Assembly: GCF_016863175.1 (NCBI RefSeq)
Contig: NZ_BOOJ01000036.1
Location: 186,001 to 250,000 of the forward strand
Reading direction: 5' to 3'
Length of the DNA: 64,000 bases
Origin: Paraplanobispora siamensis
GTDB taxonomy: Bacteria > Actinomycetota > Actinomycetes > Streptosporangiales > Streptosporangiaceae
The position numbers and the translations under genes are program-made. The notes below the pieces were generated by a model. The model did not search any database, was not told the origin of the DNA, and worked only from the letters and a program-made list of their open reading frames with translations. Below are positions 33,369 to 41,816 of this stretch, piece by piece (positions within the stretch are counted from its first letter, which is position 1; every line of letters begins with the position of its first letter).

Positions 33369-34406
33369 GTGAGCGTCGCCAGCCCCGTCCGGCCGCCCTC
33401 CCCCGGGGAGACCGCCCGCGACCCGTTCTTCGACAACGCCAAGTTCCTGGCGATCACACTGGTGGTCTCCGGCCACCTGATCGAGGACCTCCGGGACGTG
33501 GCGGTCGCCCATGCCGCGTACTTCTACGTCTACGTGTTCCACATGCCGCTGTTCATCGTGCTCAGCGGCTATCTGTCACGGAACTTCACCTTCTCCTCGG
33601 GCAAGGCGCGCAAGCTGATCAGCACGCTGGCCGTGCCGTACGTCATCTTCGAGCTGGCCTACTCCCTCCCCCGGCTGATCATGTACGGCAAGCTCGACAT
33701 CAGCCTCCTGGACCCGTACTACCTGACCTGGTTCCTGATGTCGCTGTTCCTGTGGCGGCTGTCCACCCCGGTCTGGCAGCAGCTCAGGTGGCCCCTGGCG
33801 GTCGCGGTGGGACTGTCGCTGCTGTCGGGGACGAGCGCCCTGCCGGACGAGCTGTCGATGAACCGCACACTCGGGCTGCTCCCCTTCTACGTGCTCGGCC
33901 TGATGCTTCGGCCCGAGCACTTCACCCGGCTCAGGCAGCGGGCGGTGCGGATCGCGGGGGCGGTCACGCTGGCGGCCGGGGCGGTGCTCGCCCTGGCCGT
34001 GCACACCGAGGTGCCGACCGAGTGGATCCGCTGGCGGCACGCCAACCAGGCGATCGGGGTGGACGACCTCACCGGGAGCCTGATCCGGCTGGCGATGCTG
34101 GCCGCGGGCGCGCTCCTGGTCGCCGCGTTCCTCGCGGCCGTCCCGTCCCGCCGGACGTGGTACTCCGAACTGGGCGCGGCGACCATGTACGCCTACCTGC
34201 TGCACGGCTTCGTGGTGAAGGTCGCCGAACGCTTCCGCGGCGACTGGGCGGAGACCCCATGGGGAGTGGCCCTCATCGCGGCCGCCGGAGCCGCACTGGC
34301 CGCCGCGCTGTGCACGCCACCGGTGCGCCGGGTGACCCGCTGGGCGGTCGAGCCCCGGATGAACTGGGCCTTCACCCGCATGCGGCGCCCGGACCGGGGA
34401 GCCTGA
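33369..34406 (+). CDS. acyltransferase family membrane protein (Acyl_transf_3, OatA/WcaK-like)
   Basis: A 345-residue membrane acyltransferase: RDPFFDNAKFLAITLVVSGH has the family His near residue 36, and VYVFHMPLFIVLSGYLSRN follows. About ten helices end near residue 325. This branch (fucose 4-O-acetylase-like) acylates surface sugars. Start GTG 33369 lies behind a -10-like TAGGGT, so a leaderless message is possible. It is near, but not linked in operon with, the polysaccharide block at 36.6-46 kb, for which it could be a decorating enzyme. That link is inference. Confidence 0.87.
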   Translation: MSVASPVRPPSPGETARDPFFDNAKFLAITLVVSGHLIEDLRDVAVAHAAYFYVYVFHMPLFIVLSGYLSRNFTFSSGKARKLISTLAVPYVIFELAYSLPRLIMYGKLDISLLDPYYLTWFLMSLFLWRLSTPVWQQLRWPLAVAVGLSLLSGTSALPDELSMNRTLGLLPFYVLGLMLRPEHFTRLRQRAVRIAGAVTLAAGAVLALAVHTEVPTEWIRWRHANQAIGVDDLTGSLIRLAMLAAGALLVAAFLAAVPSRRTWYSELGAATMYAYLLHGFVVKVAERFRGDWAETPWGVALIAAAGAALAAALCTPPVRRVTRWAVEPRMNWAFTRMRRPDRGA

Positions 34407-34577
34407 GCCGGCCGTACCCCGGCCCGGCCCCCGATCGGCGAGACCTCGTCCCACTCCTGTCACCGGGGACATCCCCGGCTCGCCTCCCGAGGTGGGGCGG
34501 GGGTCCTGCTCCTTAGCGTCGAGCGGGTGGGAAAGCCCGAGTGCGCTCTTTGGGGGCGCGACAGGAGGACGAGGACC

Positions 34578-35279
34578 ATGGCAAGGAAAAGCATCATCGG
34601 CGCCCTGCTGTCGGTGGCGGCTTTGACGCTGGCCGGTACGCAGGCTCTGCCCGCCGCCGCCGCCACCGCGTTCGTCGACGCCGGCACCTGCACCTTCAAC
34701 GCCGCCTCCGGTGAGCTCCGCTACACGGCCGCCGACGGGATCGACAACGAGGTGACCATCGAGCTGGAGAACAACAACGTCTTCATCCGGGACGGGGCCG
34801 GTGACGTCGTCGCGGGCGCCGGCTGCATCGCGGCCGGCAACGACGCGCGCCGCCCTGCGGGCACCGTCACCCGCATCCACGTGGCCGCCGGTGACGGCGA
34901 CGACAGCGTGCGGGTGACCGCCCTCAAGCGGGCGGTCCTGCGGGGCGGCGACGGCGAGGACGACCTCCGGGGCGCCGGTGTGGCCGACGACATCCGCGGC
35001 GGAGCCGACAACGACGACCTCCGCGGCGGCGGCGGGAACGACACCGTGTTCGGCAACGGCGGCGACGACGACATGTTCGGCAACGCCGGAAACGACGAAC
35101 TCAACGGCGGAGCCGGCAACGACAACATGAGCGGCGGCGCCGGAAACGACGAACTCAACGGCAACGCCGGCGACGACGAGCTCAACGGCAACGCCGGCAC
35201 CGACGACCTGAGCGGCGGCGCCGGCACCGACTCCTGCAACGGCGGAGCCGGCACCGACACCGAGACCAACTGCGAATAA
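34578..35279 (+). CDS. secreted RTX-like calcium-binding repeat protein
   Basis: A 233-residue exported protein. Residues 1-29 form a Sec signal peptide (MARKSIIGALLSVAALTLAG, then Ala-rich cleavage site). Residues 30-115 form a beta-rich domain with two Cys. From about 118 to 225 there are around ten nonapeptide repeats of the haemolysin-type Gly-Gly-x-Gly-x-Asp-x pattern, such as GGAGNDNMSGGAGNDELNG, which bind calcium in a beta-roll. Two further Cys lie near the C-terminus. ATG 34578 has GAGG upstream and starts the signal peptide. Exported by Sec rather than type I. Role unknown; spore-coat or cell-surface structure is possible. It is followed by a strong hairpin. Confidence 0.9.
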   Translation: MARKSIIGALLSVAALTLAGTQALPAAAATAFVDAGTCTFNAASGELRYTAADGIDNEVTIELENNNVFIRDGAGDVVAGAGCIAAGNDARRPAGTVTRIHVAAGDGDDSVRVTALKRAVLRGGDGEDDLRGAGVADDIRGGADNDDLRGGGGNDTVFGNGGDDDMFGNAGNDELNGGAGNDNMSGGAGNDELNGNAGDDELNGNAGTDDLSGGAGTDSCNGGAGTDTETNCE

Positions 35280-35292
35280 CCCCCGAACACCC

Positions 35293-35329
35293 GAGGCTCG
35301 CGACCCCCACCCCAGGGGCCGCGAGCCTC
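35293..35329 (+). terminator. terminator of the RTX-like gene
   Basis: GAGGCTCGCG (35293-35302) pairs perfectly with CGCGAGCCTC (35320-35329), with an inner CCCC/GGGG stem. It starts 14 bases after the stop. Confidence 0.8.
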
Positions 35330-35385
35330 ACCACGAGCGCCCCACCGCAACGCCGGGTGGAGCGGGCTCGCGGATAATCGCGATC

Positions 35386-36192
35386 ATGACGTTCCCTCGC
35401 ATGATCGCCACTGACCTCGACGGCACTCTCCTGCGCAGCGACGGCACCGTGTCCGAGCGGACGCGCCGGGCCATCCTCGCCGTCCGGGACGCGGGTGCCG
35501 AAGTGGTGTTCGTGACGGCCCGGCCGCCCCGGTACGTGGACGCCATCGCGGAGATGCTCGGTTGCGTCGGAACCGCCGTCTGCAGCAACGGGGCGATCGT
35601 CTACGACGTCGGGAACCGTCGCGTCGTCACCGCGAACGCCCTCAGCCTGGAGGTGACGAGGGAACTGGCCGGCTCTCTCAAGACGGCCCTGGAGGACGTC
35701 ACCTTCGCGATAGAGACCGGTCACCAGGTGGTCTGCGAGGTCTCCTACCACAACGGCCGGGACGCGCACGGCGAGGTCCAGTTCAGGCTGCCGACGCTGG
35801 ACCACGTGCTGCGGGAGGCCGATCCCATCATCAAGCTGCTCGCCTGGTCGGCGTCGCGGGAAGCCGACGCGATGTGCGAGATCGCCCGCCGGGCGGTCCT
35901 GGGACAGGCGGAGGTCACCTACTCCGGCGGGAAGGGACTGCTGGAGGTCAGCGCCCCCGGCGTCACGAAGGCCGCGACGCTCGCCGGGATCTGCACGCGA
36001 CTGGGCATCACCCCCGCCGAGGTCTGGGCCTTCGGGGACATGCCCAACGACCTCCCGGTATTGACCTGGGCCGGGGTCCCGCACGCGATGGGCAACGGCC
36101 ACCCGGCCGTCCTCGCAGCCGCGCGCCGCCGTACGGCCTCCAACGACGAGGACGGCGTGGCTCTGGCGCTCGAAGGACTCCTCGGAGTCTGA
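35386..36192 (+). CDS. HAD-superfamily (Cof-type) phosphatase
   Basis: A 268-residue haloacid-dehalogenase-like hydrolase of the Cof/IIB subclass. Motif I IATDLDGTLLRSDG holds the nucleophile Asp and the acid/base Asp, motif II is VFVTARPPR, a C2-type cap spans about residues 80-190, motif III Lys is in GVTKAATLAGI, and motif IV is FGDMPNDLPVL. Cof proteins dephosphorylate sugar phosphates, nucleotides or PLP. Start ATG 35386. It is convergent with the next glycosyltransferase gene across a long gap. The substrate is not predictable. Confidence 0.92.
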   Translation: MTFPRMIATDLDGTLLRSDGTVSERTRRAILAVRDAGAEVVFVTARPPRYVDAIAEMLGCVGTAVCSNGAIVYDVGNRRVVTANALSLEVTRELAGSLKTALEDVTFAIETGHQVVCEVSYHNGRDAHGEVQFRLPTLDHVLREADPIIKLLAWSASREADAMCEIARRAVLGQAEVTYSGGKGLLEVSAPGVTKAATLAGICTRLGITPAEVWAFGDMPNDLPVLTWAGVPHAMGNGHPAVLAAARRRTASNDEDGVALALEGLLGV

Positions 36193-36661
36193 GCACCCTG
36201 AACGGCCCCGCACCCCCGCTTCAGCCACCCACCGCACTCTGGTCGTCCGGGAGAGATCCACCCCATACGGTCCGCATGGGTACGGCGGGTCACGAGGAGT
36301 GCGGAGCGGGCGGGTGTGCAGGCCGGCGTATAAAAGGACCGCACCCCGCGCGCCTGAGCAGGCCGAAGGCCTGAACACACCAGACAGCGACTGAGACGGC
36401 CGGCCGTAACACCCGCCCGTAGAGCACGACCATGTATCCCGCCCCGGTCGCCGTACACCCGGCGCCGATCACCTCCGCCTCCCGCCTCGCCGTACCGGCG
36501 CCGACGGGTGGGGGCCGCAAGCGAGCAGGCGGGGACGCGCTTCGCCGTACGGGATGGCGCGCGCCGTACAGGGTGGGTGGCACGCCGTACGGGGGCGCCG
36601 GGCACTCGGTGCACAACGCCTCGCCGTACCGGCGCCGGTCTTTCCTGGGTGCGTGCCGTGC
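36193..36661. other. 469-base convergent gap with repeats and a TATA-like site
   Basis: No convincing gene. It contains TATAAA at 36329-36334 in the plus direction without a clear -35, then a hairpin CAGGCC-GAA-GGCCTG (36359-36373). The right half holds six copies of CGCCGTAC (36449, 36488, 36543, 36562, 36583, 36622), two of them inside a 15-bp direct repeat CTCGCCGTACCGGCG. Open frames here are repetitive and lack binding sites. A small RNA is possible. Confidence 0.45.
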
Positions 36662-38731
36662 TCAGATCATCACGTGGGCTTCGGGGTGGCCGACGAAGGA
36701 GAACTGGGCGCCGCGGGTCAGTTTGTGGTCGTCGGGCTGCCAGGTGTGCATCGCCGGGTCGCCGCTGCGCCAGTAGACGAAGTTGAAGCGGTCGGCGGAG
36801 TAGATCTTGACGCGGTCTTCCTTCAGGCGCTTGACCAGGCGGGTGTCCTCGCCGCGGGTGACGTCCTCGAAGCCGTAGTGACGGAACATGTCGGCCTTGC
36901 CGAGGAACGTGCCGCCCTGGACCAGCCAGGCGTAGCGGTGCTCGAGGCCCGGCATGCGCAGCATCGTGGTGTTGCGGCTCTCGAAGTAGGCGTAGTGCGC
37001 GCCCTTGCCCACCAGTTCGGCGTCGGAGTAGTCGAACGCCCGGACCAGGTCGGACAGGTAGTGGGCGCCGTAGAGGTTGTCGTCGTCCATCTTGGCGATC
37101 AGCTCGCCCTCGGCCGCCGCGATGCCCGTGTTCATGCACGCGCCGAGCGACATCGACGGGTCGGCGGGGAGCACCACCACGTCGGAGATCCCGGCCATGC
37201 GGGCCTTGTCGGCCACGACCACCGGGTCGATGTCCAGGCCGTGCAGGACCATCACCAGCTGCAGCGGCCGGTGGATCTGCTTGGCCACCGAGGAGATGGC
37301 GTGCTCGATCTGGGAGGCCCGGTTCGTCGGCAGGACCACGGAGACCGACCGGGTCCGCGGCGTGACGGGCTTGCCGAGGAGCTGGAGGATCTGGTCCACC
37401 CGGTGGGAGAACAGGTGCTTGTCGAAGACCTCGCGCATGGCCAGGTGACCCTGGCGGGCACGCAGCTCGGGGCTGTTGATCAGGTGCAGGACCTGGTTGT
37501 AGGACTCCAGCTCGTCATGGGCGATCGGGATCAGGTCCCCGAAGGTCTCCTCGATGGCGCGGGACCAGCCGGAGACCACCGAGGTCGAACAGGCCGACAG
37601 CTCGAAGACGCGGCGGGCGCACATGGTCGGCGAGTCGAGCACCGAGTTCACGTTGAGGAAGACCTTGTACATCTTGTACGCGGCCAGCATCCGGTCGTAC
37701 GGCAGCTCGCCCACGATGTGCGGGACGTACTTCTCCGGCCAGGCGTACTTCTCGTCCACGGTCCCGTTGCGGGCGAAGATGTGCAGGCCCAGCTCGCGGA
37801 TCGGGTTGAGGACGGTCTCCATCTGCTCGCGGCGCTCGGGGTGCTTGTCCCGGAAGTACATGCCCGCGAAGACGACGTCGTGGATGCGGCCCTGCCTGTC
37901 CTGGATCGGGTTGTGCACCCGGGGCTGGGCCGCGAACTGCAGGACGTCGATCCGGTCGTGTCCCAGGATTTCGCGATATTTCGGCACCATGTCGCCGTCG
38001 CACGTGAACACGTAGTCGAACAGCTTGGCCGTGTCGATGAAGAAGTCGAAGTTCGGCGGGTCCTCCTTGTTCCAGAAGACCGTCGGGATTCCCTCCTCCC
38101 GGCACCAGTCGATCAGCGCGCGCAGCTCGGGCTTGGGCGCGTTGGTCCCGGTCATCTGGTAGCGCCAGCGGCCCTGGTTGCCGTGCCAGGCCGACTCCAC
38201 GAACAGCAGCTCCGGCCGGCGCTCGGCGAAGATCTCCGGCCAGTCGCGCAGCCCGAACTCGATCTGGTCCCACTCGTACTTGAACGCCATCCGGGAGAAG
38301 TCGTCCAGGATGACCGCGACCTTCATGTCCGGCCGCACGATCGGCCCGGACGGCCACTTCACCTGGGGCACGTCCACGGCCGGGCCGCGGTTGTCCAGCT
38401 CCGCGACGACCTCCGCCACCGGCCGCGGCGCCTTGGGCCCCTTGCGGGGCTTCATCGCGGCCTTGAGCCTGCCGGGCAGCTGCACCATCCCCGGGCCCCG
38501 GGAGCCGGTCAGCGCCTCGGCCACCCGGTAGGGCCGCTGGGCCTTGGTCGACTCCAGCTTCCACTGGGCGTAGTCCGCACGCGCCTCGGCGACGGCCAGG
38601 CGCCGCTCCAGGTCCCGCACGCGCTCCTCGAAGCGCTCGATGACCTTGCGCTCCTCGGGCAGCCAGTTGACCGGCCCGAGCCGTCGGAACGCCGGCTCTT
38701 CAGGGGTCTCTTCGCTCGCGGGGGAAGTCAT
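36662..38731 (-). CDS. two-domain glycosyltransferase (CgeB-like plus GT2)
   Basis: A 689-residue cytoplasmic enzyme. A short coiled-coil (ERKVIERFEERVRDLERRLA) opens it. Residues 130-445 resemble the CgeB/DUF3880 glycosyltransferase type: AVILDDFSRMAFKYEWDQIE, PTVFWNKEDPPNFDFF, YVFTCDGDMVPKYRE and FELSACSTSVVSGW. Residues 455-689 form a GT-A family 2 domain: SVVLPTNRASQIEHAISSVA, and GELIAKMDDDNLYGAHYLSD with the metal-binding Asp triad. Start ATG 38731. It begins the surface-glycan block and probably builds a repeating unit. The acceptor is unknown. It is 62 bp downstream of the epimerase gene on the same strand, so likely co-transcribed. Confidence 0.9.
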   Translation of the reverse strand: MTSPASEETPEEPAFRRLGPVNWLPEERKVIERFEERVRDLERRLAVAEARADYAQWKLESTKAQRPYRVAEALTGSRGPGMVQLPGRLKAAMKPRKGPKAPRPVAEVVAELDNRGPAVDVPQVKWPSGPIVRPDMKVAVILDDFSRMAFKYEWDQIEFGLRDWPEIFAERRPELLFVESAWHGNQGRWRYQMTGTNAPKPELRALIDWCREEGIPTVFWNKEDPPNFDFFIDTAKLFDYVFTCDGDMVPKYREILGHDRIDVLQFAAQPRVHNPIQDRQGRIHDVVFAGMYFRDKHPERREQMETVLNPIRELGLHIFARNGTVDEKYAWPEKYVPHIVGELPYDRMLAAYKMYKVFLNVNSVLDSPTMCARRVFELSACSTSVVSGWSRAIEETFGDLIPIAHDELESYNQVLHLINSPELRARQGHLAMREVFDKHLFSHRVDQILQLLGKPVTPRTRSVSVVLPTNRASQIEHAISSVAKQIHRPLQLVMVLHGLDIDPVVVADKARMAGISDVVVLPADPSMSLGACMNTGIAAAEGELIAKMDDDNLYGAHYLSDLVRAFDYSDAELVGKGAHYAYFESRNTTMLRMPGLEHRYAWLVQGGTFLGKADMFRHYGFEDVTRGEDTRLVKRLKEDRVKIYSADRFNFVYWRSGDPAMHTWQPDDHKLTRGAQFSFVGHPEAHVMI

Positions 38732-38793
38732 GGGAATCGCCTTCGTCCGGGGTCGTGCCAGGGTACGGCCTGCGCCGCACTGAAAAGGTGCTT

Positions 38794-39963
38794 TTACAGG
38801 GATTTGGGCGGTACGGCCTGCGACGCCGGGGAGAGGTTCTCCCCGTCGAGCCAGGAGGCGATCACCCGGGCGATCCGGGGACCGGCCTTGCCGTCCCAGA
38901 GCGGGGGCAGCTCGCCCGACGGAGTGGCCGCGCCGTCGGCCAGGGCCTTGTCCGCGGCGGCCGGCAGCAGCGCCGGGGTCACCAGGCGGTTGGTGCCGTG
39001 GGTGACGGTGATCGGCCGCTCGGTGTTGGGCCGGACGGTCAGGCAGGGCACGCCCAGCATGGTCGTCTCCTCCTGCACGCCGCCGGAGTCGGTGACGACC
39101 AGGGTCGCGCCGCGCACCAGCGACAGGAAGTCGACGTACCCCAGCGGGTCGACGATCAGCAGGTTCCCGCCGGTGACCAGCCCGGCCGCGGCCAGCCGGT
39201 CGCGGCCGCGCGGGTGGATCGGGACCACGATCGGCAGGCGCTCGCTCACCTGCAGGACCGCGTCGACCAGTTCCTTGGCGGCGGCGGGGTCGTCGACGTT
39301 GGCGGGACGGTGCAGGGTCGCCACGCCGTACCGCTCGGGCAGCCCGAGGCGCTCGCGCACCGGGGCCGGGTCGAGGCGGTCGATCGCGGAGAACAGGCTG
39401 TCGATCATGGGGTTGCCGACGAGGTGGACGCGCGCGGGGTCCACGCCCTCGTTCGCCAGGTGGGACAGGGCGTCCGGGGAGGTGGCGAACAGGATGTCGG
39501 ACAGGGCGTCGGTGACGACCCGGTTGACCTCCTCAGGCATGCCCCGGTCGAAGGAGCGCAGGCCCGCCTCGACGTGCGCCGTCGGGATCTGGAGCTTGGC
39601 GCAGACCAGGATCGCGGCCAGCGTCGAGTTCACGTCGCCGTAGACGACGACCAGCGAGGGCCCGTGCTCCAGCACGACCCCCTCCAGGCCGGTGAGCAGC
39701 GCCGCCGTCTGCGCGGCGTGCGAGCCGGAGCCGACGCCCAGGTTGGCGATCGGCTCGGGGAGGCCGAGGTCGGCGAAGAACACGTCCGACATCAGCGCGT
39801 CGTAGTGCTGACCGGTGTGGACGATGCCCTGCCGCACTCCCAGATCCGCGAGGCCGCGCACCACCGGGGCCGCCTTCACGAAGTTGGGACGGGCGCCCAG
39901 CACATGCAGGACGAGGGGATTTTCGGGGGCCGGCGTCGCCTGCGAAGGGGCGGAGTCCCTCAT
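38794..39963 (-). CDS. wecB: UDP-N-acetylglucosamine 2-epimerase (non-hydrolysing)
   Basis: A 389-residue GT-B-fold epimerase making UDP-ManNAc from UDP-GlcNAc. LHVLGARPNFVKAAPVV, VHTGQHYDALMSDVFF, VYGDVNSTLAAIL and AHVEAGLRSFDRGMPEEVNR are the defining motifs, with catalytic Asp, Glu and His; VVTDSGGVQEETTMLGVPCL closes the UDP site. Start ATG 39963 has GAGG upstream. It precedes the two-domain glycosyltransferase and is divergent from a GT4 gene. With the dehydrogenase at 41817 it would supply UDP-ManNAcA. Confidence 0.95.
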   Translation of the reverse strand: MRDSAPSQATPAPENPLVLHVLGARPNFVKAAPVVRGLADLGVRQGIVHTGQHYDALMSDVFFADLGLPEPIANLGVGSGSHAAQTAALLTGLEGVVLEHGPSLVVVYGDVNSTLAAILVCAKLQIPTAHVEAGLRSFDRGMPEEVNRVVTDALSDILFATSPDALSHLANEGVDPARVHLVGNPMIDSLFSAIDRLDPAPVRERLGLPERYGVATLHRPANVDDPAAAKELVDAVLQVSERLPIVVPIHPRGRDRLAAAGLVTGGNLLIVDPLGYVDFLSLVRGATLVVTDSGGVQEETTMLGVPCLTVRPNTERPITVTHGTNRLVTPALLPAAADKALADGAATPSGELPPLWDGKAGPRIARVIASWLDGENLSPASQAVPPKSL

Positions 39964-40007
39964 TGACCTCGCCTTTCATGTGGGAGTGGGGCAAACGTTG
40001 CCTATGG

Positions 40008-40022
40008 TACGGTCACGACCGT
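40008..40022. promoter_or_regulatory. dyad over the GT4 start codon
   Basis: ACGGTC-AC-GACCGT (40009-40022) is a perfect inverted repeat overlapping GTG 40021, flanked by GGTAC and GTACC that extend the symmetry. TACGGT (40008-40013) lies seven bases before the GTG as a -10 candidate. A further GGCAA-ACG-TTGCC dyad is at 39990-40002. The site separates two divergent polysaccharide transcripts. Confidence 0.6.
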
Positions 40023-41688
40023 GGTACCTGACGCCAGTCCGCCGGAGTCCCCCAAGGTTTCCGCGAAGTCGGCGCGTGCCGGTTTGCGCGGACTTCTCAA
40101 GGGGTTCGCCCAGCATCCGATCATCGTTTCCCGGGTCGTCGTGACCAAGGTCAAGACCGACCCCGTCCGCGTCGCGCAAGCGGCCGCGGAGACCCTTCCG
40201 CCGCGCATGCGCCCCGTCGTGGGCCGGATCGCCTGGCCCGTCGCGCGCCAGGCCAGGCGCGCCGTGCGCAGGCTCGGCATGCGCATGGTCAAGGGGCCGT
40301 GGAACGAGGCGAAGGAGCACTTCGACGCCGGCCGGATGACCGAGGCCGCCGAGGTGCTCAAGGCGCACAGCAAGTACCCGTTCATCAAGCGCAGGGCCGC
40401 CTACTACGCCGGCGAGCTGGCCGCCATCCAGCCGAACCCGATCCCGCCCAAGTCCAAGGTGATCGTGGGCGAGCGGGTGCGGGGCCGGATCCTGCACTGC
40501 GTCACCAACGCCCTGCCGTACACGCAGGCCGGCTACACCGTGCGCACCCACCGGATCGTCACGGCCCAGAAGGCCGTCGGCCTGGACCCGCACGTCGTCA
40601 CCAGCTGGGGCTGGCCGATGATGCAGGGCCACGCCGACGCCACGCCGTACGAGGAGCTCGACGGGATCCCCTACCACCGGCTGCTGCCGAGCGGCGAGGT
40701 GCCGTTCGAGAGCCGGGGACGGATGATCCGGGGCGCCGGCGAGGTGACCGAGCTGGTCCGGACGCTGCGGCCGCAGGTCCTGCACGCCGCGACCGACCAC
40801 CGCAACGGCTCGGTGGCGCTGGCCGTGCGCGAGCGGACCGGCACTCCGGTGGTCTACGAGGTCCGCGGCTTCCTGGAGGAGACCTGGGCCTCCCGGGACC
40901 CCAAGCGGATCGGCAGCCAGCGGCACGTGCTCCAGCGCGACCGCGAGGCGTTCATCATGCGCTCGGCCGACGCGGTGGTCACCCTCGCCGAGACCATGGC
41001 CGCCGAGATCGCCGAGCGCGGCGTGCCCCGCGAAAAGATCTACCTCGCTCCCAACGCGGTGGACGACTCGCTGCTGACCGCCTCCTACGACGGCGCGGCC
41101 TTCCGCGCGGCGTACGGCATCGGGGCCGACGAGATCGTCATGGGCTCGGTGTCCAGCATCGTGGCCTACGAGGGCTTCGCCACCATGATCAGCGCCGCCG
41201 CGCTCCTGCGCGACCAGGGCGCCCCGGTCAAGGTGCTGCTCGTCGGGGACGGCGCGGAGCGGCCCGCCCTGCTGGAGCAGGTCGAGGAGCTGGGCCTGGG
41301 CGACATCGCGATCCTGCCGGGCCGGGTGGGTCCCGAGGAGGCCCTGCAGGCCCAGTCGGCGATCGACATCTTCGTCTGCCCCCGCGAGGACCTGCGGGTT
41401 TGCCGACTTGTTACGCCATTGAAACCCGTCGAGGCGATGGCGCTCGGCAAGGCCGTGGTGCTCAGCGACCTGCCCGCTCTGGCGGAGCTCGTCGGCTCCG
41501 ACGGGGCCGGTCTGCTGGTCCCGCCGGGGGACCCCGAGGCGCTCGCCAAGGCGGTCGCCGGACTGCGCGACGACCCGGAACGCCGGGCCCTCATGGGCGA
41601 GGCGGGCCGGGCGGAGGTCGCGGCCAAGCGGACCTGGGGCCGGGTGGCGGAGATGTACCGCGACCTCTATCAGTCGATCACCGGTTGA
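40021..41688 (+). CDS. glycosyltransferase family 4
   Basis: A 555-residue GT-B enzyme. The first 140 residues are a basic, helical, TPR-like extension (WNEAKEHFDAGRMTEAAEVL). The catalytic part begins at ILHCVTNALPYTQAGYTVRT with the GT4 glycine loop, and the donor half has YLAPNAVDDSLL and VTPLKPVEAMALGKAVVLSD with the retaining-enzyme Glu. Start GTG 40021, probably leaderless. A short AT-richer patch near 41395-41425 (Val-Cys-Arg-Leu-Val-Thr) stands out from its neighbours. First gene of the rightward half of the glycan block. Confidence 0.9.
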   Translation: MVPDASPPESPKVSAKSARAGLRGLLKGFAQHPIIVSRVVVTKVKTDPVRVAQAAAETLPPRMRPVVGRIAWPVARQARRAVRRLGMRMVKGPWNEAKEHFDAGRMTEAAEVLKAHSKYPFIKRRAAYYAGELAAIQPNPIPPKSKVIVGERVRGRILHCVTNALPYTQAGYTVRTHRIVTAQKAVGLDPHVVTSWGWPMMQGHADATPYEELDGIPYHRLLPSGEVPFESRGRMIRGAGEVTELVRTLRPQVLHAATDHRNGSVALAVRERTGTPVVYEVRGFLEETWASRDPKRIGSQRHVLQRDREAFIMRSADAVVTLAETMAAEIAERGVPREKIYLAPNAVDDSLLTASYDGAAFRAAYGIGADEIVMGSVSSIVAYEGFATMISAAALLRDQGAPVKVLLVGDGAERPALLEQVEELGLGDIAILPGRVGPEEALQAQSAIDIFVCPREDLRVCRLVTPLKPVEAMALGKAVVLSDLPALAELVGSDGAGLLVPPGDPEALAKAVAGLRDDPERRALMGEAGRAEVAAKRTWGRVAEMYRDLYQSITG

Positions 41689-41816
41689 CCGTCGGTGACA
41701 ATCATGGACAACCTTCACGTTTGCCATGCGTTTGGTTGCATCAGACGTGGCTTGTGTCGAGTTGAGATAACCTTTGCGACCATGAAGTGTTGTTTCCGGC
41801 TCCTCAGGGTCTCCCA

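Noticed and set aside
36554-39643. Plus-strand open frame of over 1000 codons
   Set aside because: It lies opposite the glycosyltransferase and wecB genes, which have clear motifs; long antisense frames are expected at this G+C content.
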